NCBI GenBank assembly: GCA_963931925.1
Contig: OZ007569.1
Location: 62,388,042-62,452,041, forward strand
DNA from: Onchidella celtica
Taxonomy: Eukaryota > Mollusca > Gastropoda > Systellommatophora > Onchidiidae
Direction of reading: 5' to 3'
Length of the DNA: 64,000 nt
The notes under the pieces are model-generated. The model did not search any database. It was not told the origin of the DNA and was given only the letters and a program-made list of their open reading frames with translations. Shown here one piece after another: positions 24,871 to 35,202 of the stretch. The position numbers were made by a program, and so were the translations under genes. Position 1 is the first letter of the stretch, and the number at the start of each line of letters is the position of its first letter.

Positions 24871-25008
24871 TATGTAACAAGTTGGTGTTAGGGTGGGGGT
24901 GAAGGTGTGGTGTAGATGAACCATTGATGGGGGTTTCACTCTTGTTACTGCGGCTGGTTAGGCCGCAACATTCACTCGGTTCGTGCCAGGGCGGTAAAAC
25001 TGCTCACA

Positions 25009-25101
25009 CTGTCAAAGAAGAATATAAGTCTATTGTAGGGCACAAAAGACGTTTATTCAATAACACACACACCTGCTCTCGACTGGAGGAAGAGACGCAG
25101 T
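25009..25101. repeat. 93-bp direct repeat, copy 1
   Basis: Begins CTGTCAAAGAAGAATATAAG and ends AGAGACGCAGT. It matches 25629-25721 with a single visible difference (AGG versus GGG), so the duplication is recent. The flanking DNA differs on both sides. Confidence 0.9.
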
Positions 25102-25628
25102 CGTGTAACAGTATACCAATTAACAACAAGACAAATATATAGGCTACATGTAATGTCACATGGCATAGTTAACACGACTAGCATAATAATAATACATGTA
25201 TAAAACGTAAATAAATCAAGAGTGAAGATAATGAACACAGCATGAGATGTGCGATATCAGAGAGAGAGAAGGAGAGAGACAGAGAGAGAAAGAGAGAACA
25301 ATATTATCCAAAGACTTCTAAACATTCAGTACGCACCAACATCGTGGTCGTCGATATAACATAACATTAGTGAGCAAACAGTCTGCTCGGTTAGGCTAAC
25401 AGTATACGGTATTTCAGTACATGTGTCTAAAACAATATAAACAGCATAACCACCGGACTCTTATATTATGATAGTGTCTGGTATCATAACTTCCAGAGTC
25501 TAATACACTTATGAGGAAAATATATCTATTGTTTACAGAGTTACACTTATCGTAAATATCTGATAGCATCTGATATTATCATCTTAAAATCAGCAAGAAC
25601 AGTATTATAAGTATTAAAGAGCACGTAC

Positions 25629-25800
25629 CTGTCAAAGAAGAATATAAGTCTATTGTAGGGCACAAAAGACGTTTATTCAATAACACACACACCTGCTCTC
25701 GACTGGGGGAAGAGACGCAGTGCTTGGGGCTTGACAGGCCCGGGGTTTTATACGATTCTTTCCCATCCTCCCACGGTCTTGGGGGCGGGTCAGTCTAACT
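25629..25800 (-). repeat. 93-bp direct repeat, copy 2, with promoter-like flank
   Basis: 25629-25721 is the second copy. Read on the minus strand, the adjacent DNA has a CCAAT word, a GC-box-like CCCGCCCCC, then TATAAAA at 25752-25746, and the repeat itself follows as the would-be transcript start, with AATAAA inside. That order resembles one end of an LTR-type or other retro-element. No element protein is present between the two copies, so this is at most a very small or decayed relic. Family unassigned. Confidence 0.4.
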
Positions 25801-28070
25801 GTCGCTCACAGTTAAGCACTGTGATTGGAACACGCTCCTCTAAGACAAAATACTGAATGCCAAAATACCACATACCACATATACATGTAACTAAAAGTCA
25901 CCACGTCTTTCACAATTTGTTATAACTGTTCAGAGAATATGTTTCAGTTTGCTCACTCGCTGCAATTACAGTGATGGCTAATTCAAGATTCCTGTCATAG
26001 AATTCTCGGTTTGAGCGTCATAAAACACTTCAGCATGTGGAATTTTCGGCTGTCCTCCACACAGATCAATAGAAATTGTTCACGAACCAATTGAAGAGTC
26101 AAACTGAACATCGTGAGACTTTATATGAATGAGAATAAAACACTCATACATAAATCGTGTTGATCAAGAGAAAACAAAATGGGGTAGGGGGACTAGTTCC
26201 TATTATATTACTATTCTGTAAATCTAAAGAAGTGGTGAAAGCCAGAAGGGAAAGGTGGAACGAAAGAAACTGGGTGCACTTGAGGAGTGTTAAGAAAAGG
26301 AAGAAGGTACGGAAATAATATGAGCAATATGAGAGAAAAGGCACAACAAGCGAGACGATAGCTGGGAGATGTTAAAAAAAATGTCTGGTGGATGGAGACA
26401 AGGAAAGAAAAACATTCCGAAGAACAGTGAAGGCTTGGACTTCTTTCAGACTGGTGGTATAAACTGTGTGTGAAAGTATGTGGATTAAAATTTCGTGATC
26501 TTCCTTTAATTCTGTTATATTTCCCATTTTAAGCGGCTCGGCTCCTGTAACATAAATAAACTTATAAATTAGCGTACAAAATCTACAAATTAGTGTACAG
26601 AATCTACAAATTAGTGTACAGAATCTACAAATTAGTGTACAGTGTATTTATAATACTTCTGAAAGAATCTGCAATATGATATTCTGTTAATTTTATAAAA
26701 TACTTTGATTTCATCCCATCAACATTGTGAGTCGGTTCAGCGCGGTCATTTGTTTTTGTTTTTCCTTTTTTCTTTAATGATGTTGAGCAATGTTATTGAA
26801 CATAATTCCATGATTAAACGGTTTATGTGGCAGCTACTTAATAAAGATCCATGACAGTAAACATGGAGTAAACAGTTGTGGTTTTCGTATTTGATTTTGA
26901 GCTATGGTGAGAAAAAAGTCCAATTTTTTTTAATGCCATCCAGGACTAATTCCCATCTCTGCGAGAAACCATTTTATCCTATTTGGATGAAACAAGAAAG
27001 AAAAATACCAGTTTTTGTTGTGGTTGTTCTTGTTGTTCTTGTTGTTGCTTCTCAAAGACCAGAATACGGGACATTTGGATGTAGAAATTCCCGTTATCCA
27101 AGTTAATGAATTAAGTTCAGGGGGCTACCGCTCTTCACTGTCTTCGTTCAGGAGGGCCTGAAAGGGGAGGTAATAAATCCTTGAAGTAAATTTGGTAAAC
27201 ATTAATAGTTGTTTCCCTTGATAATGTTGACCAAACTGGATTGAAATTGATGTGTCAGGGAGTCTGGTGAGGCTGAAACAATTTATAATCCCCAGTTTAA
27301 CCTCGCGCACTGACGCGAGTTTACTTGTTGATGCCTCGTATTGTTAATTTAAATGATGTGGCTTGGTGTGATAGCTCGGCTTACTTTTGATTCGTGAAAA
27401 AGGCCATATTTTCAAATTTGGTTGGTCTAACTTGAGAGTCAAAAGTTAATTGTGAAATAATAGGAAGATAAATCTTCACTTGGCTTTCCGATAAAACTTC
27501 CTGACTTGAGATTAAAAAAAAAAAAAAAGTTCTGATTCATAATATTGTCGAGGAAAATGTAAACATAAAAGTTGTCCCGGAGTCTGGTAAAAAATTTGGA
27601 GAGGCTCATAGATAGATCTATGCCGTAGATAATATATAAAATGAAAATTGTAATTTTTTTTTTTTTTTTAGTGACGACAGTCAATAAAATAGCAGAAAAC
27701 AGATTTTTAATTAAACTGTGAAACAATAAACTTGAAATGGTAACTTAAAAATGAAAAATGTTGTACTGAGACAGACTAAACTCAGGATATTTGATTTCAC
27801 GTTACCGACACTATATTACATATAGATGTCAGTGGCATATCTAAAATAACTAGCGTATGGTTATCATCAGAAGAGCTTCCGTGAAAAAGAACAAAACAGA
27901 ACAAACAAGGAAATGCTCCCCGTATAATTCGGTAGAAGTTTACATTATGAATTTTCCGCAAAATACAGCAGAAGTGTCTTTGGGTACGTTTGATTTTGTG
28001 AAGACGGTGTTTAATGCTGTGTAATATTTGATAACCCACTGCCCCTACGAAAGTAATGGTTAGCTTTATT
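25800..28070. other. Gene-free region
   Basis: No exon supported. It contains a 21-bp tandem repeat (26566-26642) and T/A homopolymers. Confidence 0.45.
26566..26642 (+). repeat. 21-bp minisatellite, about 3.6 units
   Basis: The unit AATCTACAAATTAGTGTACAG is repeated head to tail; the first unit differs at two or three positions. Confidence 0.9.
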
Positions 28071-28075
28071 ATTAA

Positions 28076-28103
28076 CTAGACAACTCTGTGGCCAGTTGGC
28101 CAC
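28076..28103 (-). mobile_element. Helitron-like 3' terminus
   Basis: On the minus strand the hairpin GTGGCCA-AC-TGGCCAC (28103-28088) is followed by 8 nt (AGAGTTGT), then CTAG at 28079-28076, then T. Hairpin, short spacer, CTRR and target T is the Helitron 3' signature. The body would extend rightward; the 5' TC end was not located and a TTAA MITE at 28221 may interrupt it. Confidence 0.45.
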
Positions 28104-28220
28104 CTTGTGAGAGATTAACCCCTCTTGCCCGGACTCCAACATTCATTCCAACAGCAAAAAGAACTACGAAGGCCACGAGAAAAGTATCAAGTTTGATGGC
28201 TATTCTTGAGCTAGGAGTCC

Positions 28221-28432
28221 TTAACCCTTTGAGTACTGGCGCTGTGAAGCTAGATTTTCTCAAATCCAGTGTATATTGAAATCCACGTATTTCAGTTATT
28301 TTGAATGGTAAATATGAATCTAAATGATGCTGGTGGTGTATATTTAAATGCTAGTAATGGAGGCACACAACCCGTAAGTAATAGAACATTAAAGAGGTAA
28401 CAGCAATACTGTTTCAGTATTGAAAGGGTTAA
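28221..28432. mobile_element. TTAA-flanked MITE, 212 bp
   Basis: TTAACCCTTTGAGTACTG at the left end is matched in inverted orientation by CAGTATTGAAAGGGTTAA at the right end. The TTAA on each side is the likely target duplication (piggyBac/Kolobok type). No coding content. Confidence 0.7.
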
Positions 28433-28439
28433 TGGTTTT

Positions 28440-29520
28440 TACTGATGGGAGACGACGGAAGAATAATGCCACTTTTATTCTCGATTGGCTCCCTTTAAAT
28501 GTTTGGGAGGGGGGAGAGCAACTGGGTATTGGACGGTGTGGCACAGGCCAGACTGGACCTGGATTCCTCTACGCATTACAAGTTAGCCCATTTTTGGCTA
28601 CGATAATGTTAGTTTACAAAGCTTGTTGCGCTACAGTGCACCGGTGTGTTTAATTTGAGGCTACAAACAGACGAAGAGCTAAATAGATAAGACTTTTAGC
28701 GGTATTCATTTTCCATTTCACATTTTAGCTTACAAAATAGTGATTGATATTCGACTCAATAAAAGTGTGCTACACTGACATGCCGTTAGATTCAACGTAC
28801 AGAAAAAAAATATTGAGAAAGAAAGGAAAAACAGGACCATATGCGTTAACTAGGTGATTACAGTATAAATTTTGGATGACGCAACAAGAACTGGGACTGG
28901 CAACACTGGGCTGAGAACTGCTTTTGTGAAGGGAAATAATCGTTCCTTGAAATCTGTAAAATTTTCTAGCGACAGTTGTGTATCTTCCTTTCCTTAAAAT
29001 GAATGCCAAACGCTGTCAATTCTGTAGTTATACCATGACTTGTCTTGGCTTCTGAGCGCCATTCATTCGAGACCTATTGAGCAAGACACTGGCATGTTTG
29101 CGTCACACATTTCTGTTGCTGAAAATATACACTGTTGCATTTTTTAAATTTTTTTTTGGGTGATTATGCTAATAGAGTGGAAGGCCTTGCAAGCTTAAAG
29201 GTATTAAATGCTGGTAATATTATGCGAGAAATGCAAGCAAATATTCCATGTTCTAATTTAAACACTGAATCAGCTCTATTCATCTGCATATCCTAACTGC
29301 ACTATTTGTTTTCTGTTAATCTTTGTATCGGCAACCCTTTGCGAGCATCTATTTTTAGATTCTGAGATAAGCTGCAATTGCGTGCACATAATGCAGTTCA
29401 GCAAACGGCCCTCAACCCTGGTTCATATTACCCAGCGGTGACCCGTGTAACAAAACACTTCAAAGCGGTGCCATCCTCATGTGTGCCGTGGGGTTCGTCG
29501 GTAGGAAATCATTTTGTAAG
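28440..29520. other. Gene-free region
   Basis: Nothing coding or repetitive that I can support beyond short A/T runs. Confidence 0.4.
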
Positions 29521-29527
29521 AGCAATA

Positions 29528-29847
29528 TCTATTATATATTTCAGTAACTTCGCAACCTTTGGCATGACTAACTGACCAAACTATACACTCTTCAGGCCTT
29601 AAATTTGGCAGGAAGGTGGCAATTGAGATAAGGAAGATGATGGCTATAATTAAAAGTTGTTTACTTCAAGCATGTATTTTTAAAAAAATAACAATGTTTA
29701 TTGCTATGTAACATCTGTATATTTGCATGTTTGTTTCGTAATATTATATAGTACCGTGCATGTCATAAAAAGTAACCGTATCAAGCGTTCAGTTCTGGTG
29801 CGCATGAGTTCTGAAGCAAGACTATAGTTTATTACTTTTATTATTAT

Positions 29848-29888
<41 letters not shown>

Positions 29889-29967
29889 GAGAGAAAGAGA
29901 GAGGGGGGGGGGAGATGGGGGGAGCACATGATTGTTTATTCCGGGCCATGCCCGGTAGGCCATCTAG
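29528..29967 (+). mobile_element. Small non-autonomous Helitron, copy A
   Basis: Starts with TCTATTATATATTTCAG directly after an A. Ends with the hairpin CCGGGC-CAT-GCCCGG, 8 nt (TAGGCCAT) and CTAG, followed by T. The A|TC...CTAG|T ends with a 3' hairpin are the Helitron hallmark. 440 bp, no coding content, with an internal GA-rich tract near 29850-29912. Copy B follows with no base between. Confidence 0.7.
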
Positions 29968-30437
29968 TCTATTATATATTTCAGTAACTTGCAACCTTTG
30001 GCATGACTAACTGACCAAACTATACACTCTTCAGGCCTTAAATTTAGCAGGAAGGCGACAATTGAGAGAAGGAAGATGATGGCTATAATTAAAAGTTGTT
30101 TACTTCAAGCATGTATTTTTAATAAATAACAATGTTGAATACCGGTACTATGCAACATCTGTATTTTTGCATGTTTGTTTCGTAATATATAGTACCGTGC
30201 ATGTCATAAAAAGTAACCTTATCAAGCGTTCAGTTTGGTGCATAGTGTTCTGGTGCTCATGAGTTCTGAAGCAAGACTGTAGTTTATTACTTTTATTATA
30301 TGAAAGAGAGAGACAGACAGACAGACAGAGTGTGAGAGAGAGAGAGAGACAGAGTGAGAGAGAGAGAGAGTGGGGGGGTGGGGGAGCGGGAGAGCACATG
30401 ATTGTTTATTTCGGGCAATGCCCGGTAGGTCATCTAG
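29968..30437 (+). mobile_element. Small non-autonomous Helitron, copy B
   Basis: Head-to-tail repeat of copy A: same start, same interior with small differences and a longer GA/CAGA tract, and a 3' end with a CGGGC-AAT-GCCCG hairpin, TAGGTCAT, CTAG and T. About 470 bp. The next bases resemble the start of a third unit for about 20 bp. Confidence 0.7.
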
Positions 30438-33400
30438 TTTATTATTTATTATATTTCAGCCACGAATGTCATTGGGGATATTGCCGTTGGTAGAAAACGA
30501 AGAGTGTAAACGCTGGTGTATAATGACTGGATATCAGTGTGACAGGAACGAAATGTATGTTCGTAGGTGTGACAGGAGTGAAATGTATGTTCATACGAAG
30601 ACCGGCATCTCTCTCTTTCTCTGTTTCTCTCTCTCTCTTTCTCACGCTCTCTATCAGTCATTCTTTCTCTCACCCCTCGTTTTCTCTCTTTCCCTCACTC
30701 ATTCTCTCTCAAACCTCTCTTTCTCTTTTTCTCTCACTCCCTCTCTATCTCACACACACACATATATTCTATTTCACTCTCTCTCTCTCATACTCTCGCC
30801 CTGGCTCTCTCTCTCTCTCTCTTCCTCTCTGTCTCTCACTCGCTCTTTCTCTCTTTGTCTTGCTCTCTCCTCTCTCTCACGATCTTTCTCTATCCCTGTC
30901 TCTCAAACACATACATACACACACACACACAGACGTACAAATATACACATGCTACACAAATGCACTCATAAAGGGAGATTCAACGTGTTGCCAAAGTGTG
31001 AAGTGATTCCGCCCCTCATAGTAATTCAGCACATGCCGAACTTGCGGAGTCCTGTACTATTCAAAATAAAACATTGCCATTTGATACTACGCCCACTATT
31101 ACATGAAGCCCGACTGAATAATGGAATATTTGGAATTCTTTCTCGCCTATCTATCTATCTATCTGTCCCTCTGTATTTTTGTCTGTCTGTCGGCCTGTCT
31201 ACCTGTCCATTTGTCTGTCTGTTTGTCTGTCTGTGTAGCCTATGTCTAACAGATAAATCCAAGCTATGTAAGTCTCCGCATTCAACCCACTCAAGTAAGC
31301 GTTAATTTTGTTCCTTATTTATGTAACATTCGAGTTCGGGCTTTCTTTGTTTTCCTATTAATCTTTCGCTTTCACCTTTGAATTTGCGCTGCCAGCCCTT
31401 GTTTCATCATGCTGCCACTAAGGACAATGTATCAACAGCTGTTTCATCATGTGCTATAATTAATTCCACAACTCTCTCACGCACGCTCATGCCCGCACGT
31501 GCGCTCACGCACACACACACACACACACACGGGCGTTCGCACTTTAGAATAATTGACAGAATTTTACCATACGTTGAAGTTGTTTACAACCATCTCTATT
31601 TCACCAATGTATCGCTTTGCTTGTTAAGCTGTAAAGTTTCACCACAGCTTTGCAACGATCCTATATCCAGGCAATAGTAATTCAGTACAACATACTACGC
31701 AGAATGACTAGAGTCAAAATATTGCAGTGATCTTGCTGTGTTTATTTGGTTAAAACTGTGCATACTTCACGTAGATAGGTACACTTCATACATGTAGATA
31801 TATGGCTTATGCCTGTTCTATGTTCTATAATATACGGTAGGTTCAGTGCCCCGCGACGCTTCAGTGTTGTTGACTCAAGCACAATGTACCACTATCTATC
31901 ATAGGCCACACTGCAGGCCCCAAACCCACGCAATACATTCCATTTCAACTATCTCTTCCCCTTTACCACACCTCTCACCCAACCTCTCACCCCACCTCTC
32001 TATTCGTGGTCCATGTACTAGAACAATGTATTCGGGGCGGCTGATCTCAGCTGATGCAATTCCCTTTATCTAGTGGCGTGCCCTACATAACACGGTACGG
32101 TGCTGGGGGTCAACGCAGACATGGCTCTATAATCGGGTACACCAGTTTTTTGCTGTACTTCAACTATCAGTATTCGCTTCCCCCTTCATTTTGCTTGTGT
32201 TCTTCACCTACCCTTAGGTTTTATTGTTCATTTCATTTGAAACTCGTTTGATTTCCGATTTACCTGTCGGCATTTCCATCTCTTTGGGCCAGTGATCAGT
32301 TTACGGCAAATTTTTATTTAAATTTGTTTATGAATGTCAGGTGGAAGGTGTCTTAATCAGTGATAAAGTTACTGAACGATTTCGAAATTGTTTTGTTTGT
32401 CGCTTTCTGTAATTCTGAAGTCAAGACATAGAATGCCGTGGGAAGTTAATGGGGCGTGGAGAACTTTAATTACGGCCATAGGAAATACGCTCCGGGGGGG
32501 TGGGGGTGGGGGTGCCTCCGGCGTATGAAACCGTACAGGCGGCCGGGGGGGGGGGGGGCTGAGGAGCTTACGTAGGCTTTGTTATTATGGTAGTGAATAC
32601 AAAAAATAGTAGGAAAATGGATTGGGGGGGGGGGGGCTAGAATTCACATAGGAGCCATATAACCTAGAATGGTTTAGGAATGCTCTAAAGCAACGAAAAC
32701 ACAACTGTACCAGAAACAAAGGATGACAGAGGTAACATGTTAACATAAATGTTCTCTAAGGCTATCCAGTCATTCTCTGAGAAATAAAGAGATTCCTCCA
32801 ACGGATATGATTTTTTTTTTTTTTTTCACTTTTCAAATTCAGTTCCATTTAGGGAACCTACCATTATCATGTACATAATAATAAACGTGTTACTTCGTCT
32901 CTTTAATGTAGACTGACGAAATCTCCGAAAGGTGACTTGAAAGTTGTTGACATTTTTAGCAAGTTCGTCATCTAGAGTATACCAATAAACATGTCGACGT
33001 GTGATCTGTCACATAAGTCAAATATTACTGTACTCCACTGGGACTTTCATTATAATGGCACGCACTCGCCTCCTTCATAAACAAAGCCAAGAGTCCCGAA
33101 TGTTTCGTTGAATCGAGAATTTTAAGCAGGGTGAAAAGAATTAAATGAATAATAAAACTGCAACAATAAAAAATAATAACAACAGACGGAATTCCGTCTC
33201 AGTCTTGAAAAATTTATGATATGACTAAAACAGAATTACTTATATAATAGTAAATTTGACATGAAAATGATTTATCTTGATAAAATGCCTGAAATTAAAG
33301 TGCACAGACCTTTGTGCCCCGGGTCGTATGTAGTATTTAAAATAAGAATTATTTTCAAAAGTAATTTTGAGGCAATAATCGAATTTCCCAAAATGCTGAA

Positions 33401-33490
33401 CGACTACCGGTACCTTATTGTCTCAGTTTGAAGAGCACAAGTTAATTCGTATTTACAATTTATTTTATAATGCATCCAACGTTGGCTCTG
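30438..33490. other. Gene-free region with CT and CA tracts
   Basis: A CT-rich block spans about 30607-30905, followed by CA repeats (30905-30930), CTAT/CTGT repeats (31146-31235) and a CA run near 31508-31530. G runs lie near 32506, 32545 and 32623. A 311-residue open frame over the CT block is low-complexity and rejected. Confidence 0.5.
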
Positions 33491-33499
33491 CAGACAGGT

Positions 33500-33989
33500 G
33501 CATGTTTTTGTTTGAGGTCTTTATTTTTAGGAGGTTCGCTGCCCTTGGCATTTACACCTCACTTTACTTGTTTTTTTTATTATTTCTTGTTCTGGCGGGG
33601 GGGGGGGGGGGATATGATATGGATAAGTTTTAATCTATTAATTTCAATTTTGCCCGGGCAGCGGCCTTTCGGCCTGCTCTTTACGATTTCCAACTGCCAA
33701 GGTATCTTTAACGTGCGCAACGTGCACACGGGCCCTCCGAATTTTTTCGTCCTTATCCGAGAAGACTAGGTACTCGATCCTACCCCCCAATAGGACCAGG
33801 GACTTGAAAATATGAGAAAAATCCAATTTCCAAGAACTACTCGATCCTACCTCCCAATAGGACCAGAGACTTGAAAATATGAGAAAAATCCACTTTCCAA
33901 CATGCCTGCACTGCCCGGGTTTAGAACCCGGGACCCTGGACCCTTGGCATGAGAGGCGAGCACCTTGCCTCTAGACCACCTTGTCCCAC
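33500..33989 (-). mobile_element. tRNA-derived SINE, copy 1
   Basis: Read on the minus strand, the head has a pol III A box (TGGTCTAGAGG, 33978-33968) and B box (GGTTCTAAACC, 33928-33918). Then come two copies of a roughly 62-bp unit (TTTTTCTCATATTTTCAAGT, ATTGGG, TAGGATCGAGTA) and a body with CACGTTAAAGATACCTTGGC and a GC-rich hairpin. A G/C homopolymer lies near the 3' end. GCATGTTTTTG at 33500 may be a target-site copy. Confidence 0.7.
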
Positions 33990-34479
33990 GCATGTTTTTG
34001 TAGATTTGAGGTCTTTATTTTAGGAGGTTCGCTGCCCTTGGCATTTACACCTCACTTTACTTGTTTTCTTATTTCTTGTTCTGGCGGGGGGGGGGGGGGG
34101 GGGGGGAGATGATATGGATAAATTTTAATCTATTAATTTCAATTTTGCCCGGGCAGCGGCCTTTCGGCCTGCTCTTTACGATTTCCAACTGCCAAGGTAT
34201 CTTTAACGTGCGCAACGTGCACACGGGCCCTCCGAATTTTTTCGTCCTTATCCGAGAAGACTAGGTACTCGATCCTACCCCCCAATAGGACCAGGGACTT
34301 GATAATATGAGAAAAATCCAATTTCCAAGAACTACTCGATCCTACCTCCCAATAGGACCAGGGACTTGAAAATATGAGAAAAATCCACTTTCCAACATGC
34401 CTGCACTGCCCGGGTTTAGAACCCGGGACCCTTGGCATGAGAGGCGAGCACCTTGCCTCTAGACCACCTTGTCCCCCAG
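33990..34479 (-). mobile_element. tRNA-derived SINE, copy 2 (tandem)
   Basis: Nearly identical to copy 1 and directly abutting it with the same 490-bp period. It has the same A and B boxes and internal dimer, but lacks a 7-bp insertion in the head and has a longer homopolymer (about 21 G at 34086-34106). The third GCATGTTTTCG follows at 34480. Confidence 0.7.
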
Positions 34480-35194
34480 GCATGTTTTCGTTGTATCGTA
34501 CTCACATTTTATTTTAAAAAATCACCCCAAAGCTTCTGCTGTTCATGAATGTAATGGCCAGGAGAGATGATGTTCACTTGGCCTAAATTCTCAGGGACAT
34601 TATTTAGCCTTGTACAGACAGATACCTATCATCCTGTCACGACTATTCGACTGCTCGGTTATCCGTTCTGCCAATGAGGAATTAACGAGATCATACCCTC
34701 TCTTAAAAGAAAAATGCCTCCCTAGCACTCTGTAACATTAAAGAATGCTTCTCCTCTTTTCATACCCGGTACACGAACGGTCAGAAACCCATCCAGGACG
34801 TGACACGGGATATATTGTACTCACTACACAACTCTCGTATTACCTGACGGTGCTTTTGTTCAAATGTTATTCTTATTTATTTATTTCCTTCAGCATTGCT
34901 AGTGATTCAATAGCTGGAGCTGACAGCTGCAGAAGGTTGACTAGCTGAATTGCAATTCTGATATTATATTGTAGTAAGAGATGGGTGTGGATATGGGTGT
35001 ATAGGGGGGGGGGGGGGTTACAGTTTTTAAAAAAGTGGGGGTAACCATACATCTCCTCAAATAGTAGCCTAATGAGTTCATTCAGGAAACAGAAGTTGCA
35101 AAGTTCGATTCGAGCTTGTGTCCAGTTTTCACAATCCCTTGCTTAGGTACACTTATGTTACATTGTGAATGAACATTTCGTAAGACACGATAAC

Positions 35195-35202
35195 TGACGT
35201 CA
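35195..35202. promoter_or_regulatory. Palindromic CRE (TGACGTCA)
   Basis: Perfect ATF/CREB consensus octamer about 4.4 kb upstream of the second bZIP gene. Function unproven. Confidence 0.3.

Noticed and set aside
26566-26642. Repeat array resembling a small CRISPR
   Set aside because: Units are contiguous 21-mers without spacers and the genome is eukaryotic; it is a minisatellite.
30370-31305. 311-residue plus-strand frame
   Set aside because: Dominated by CT, CA and CTGT repeats; no domain.
33900-33990. tRNA gene
   Set aside because: A and B boxes are present, but the cloverleaf is imperfect, there is a 7-bp insertion, and the segment is the head of a repeated SINE.
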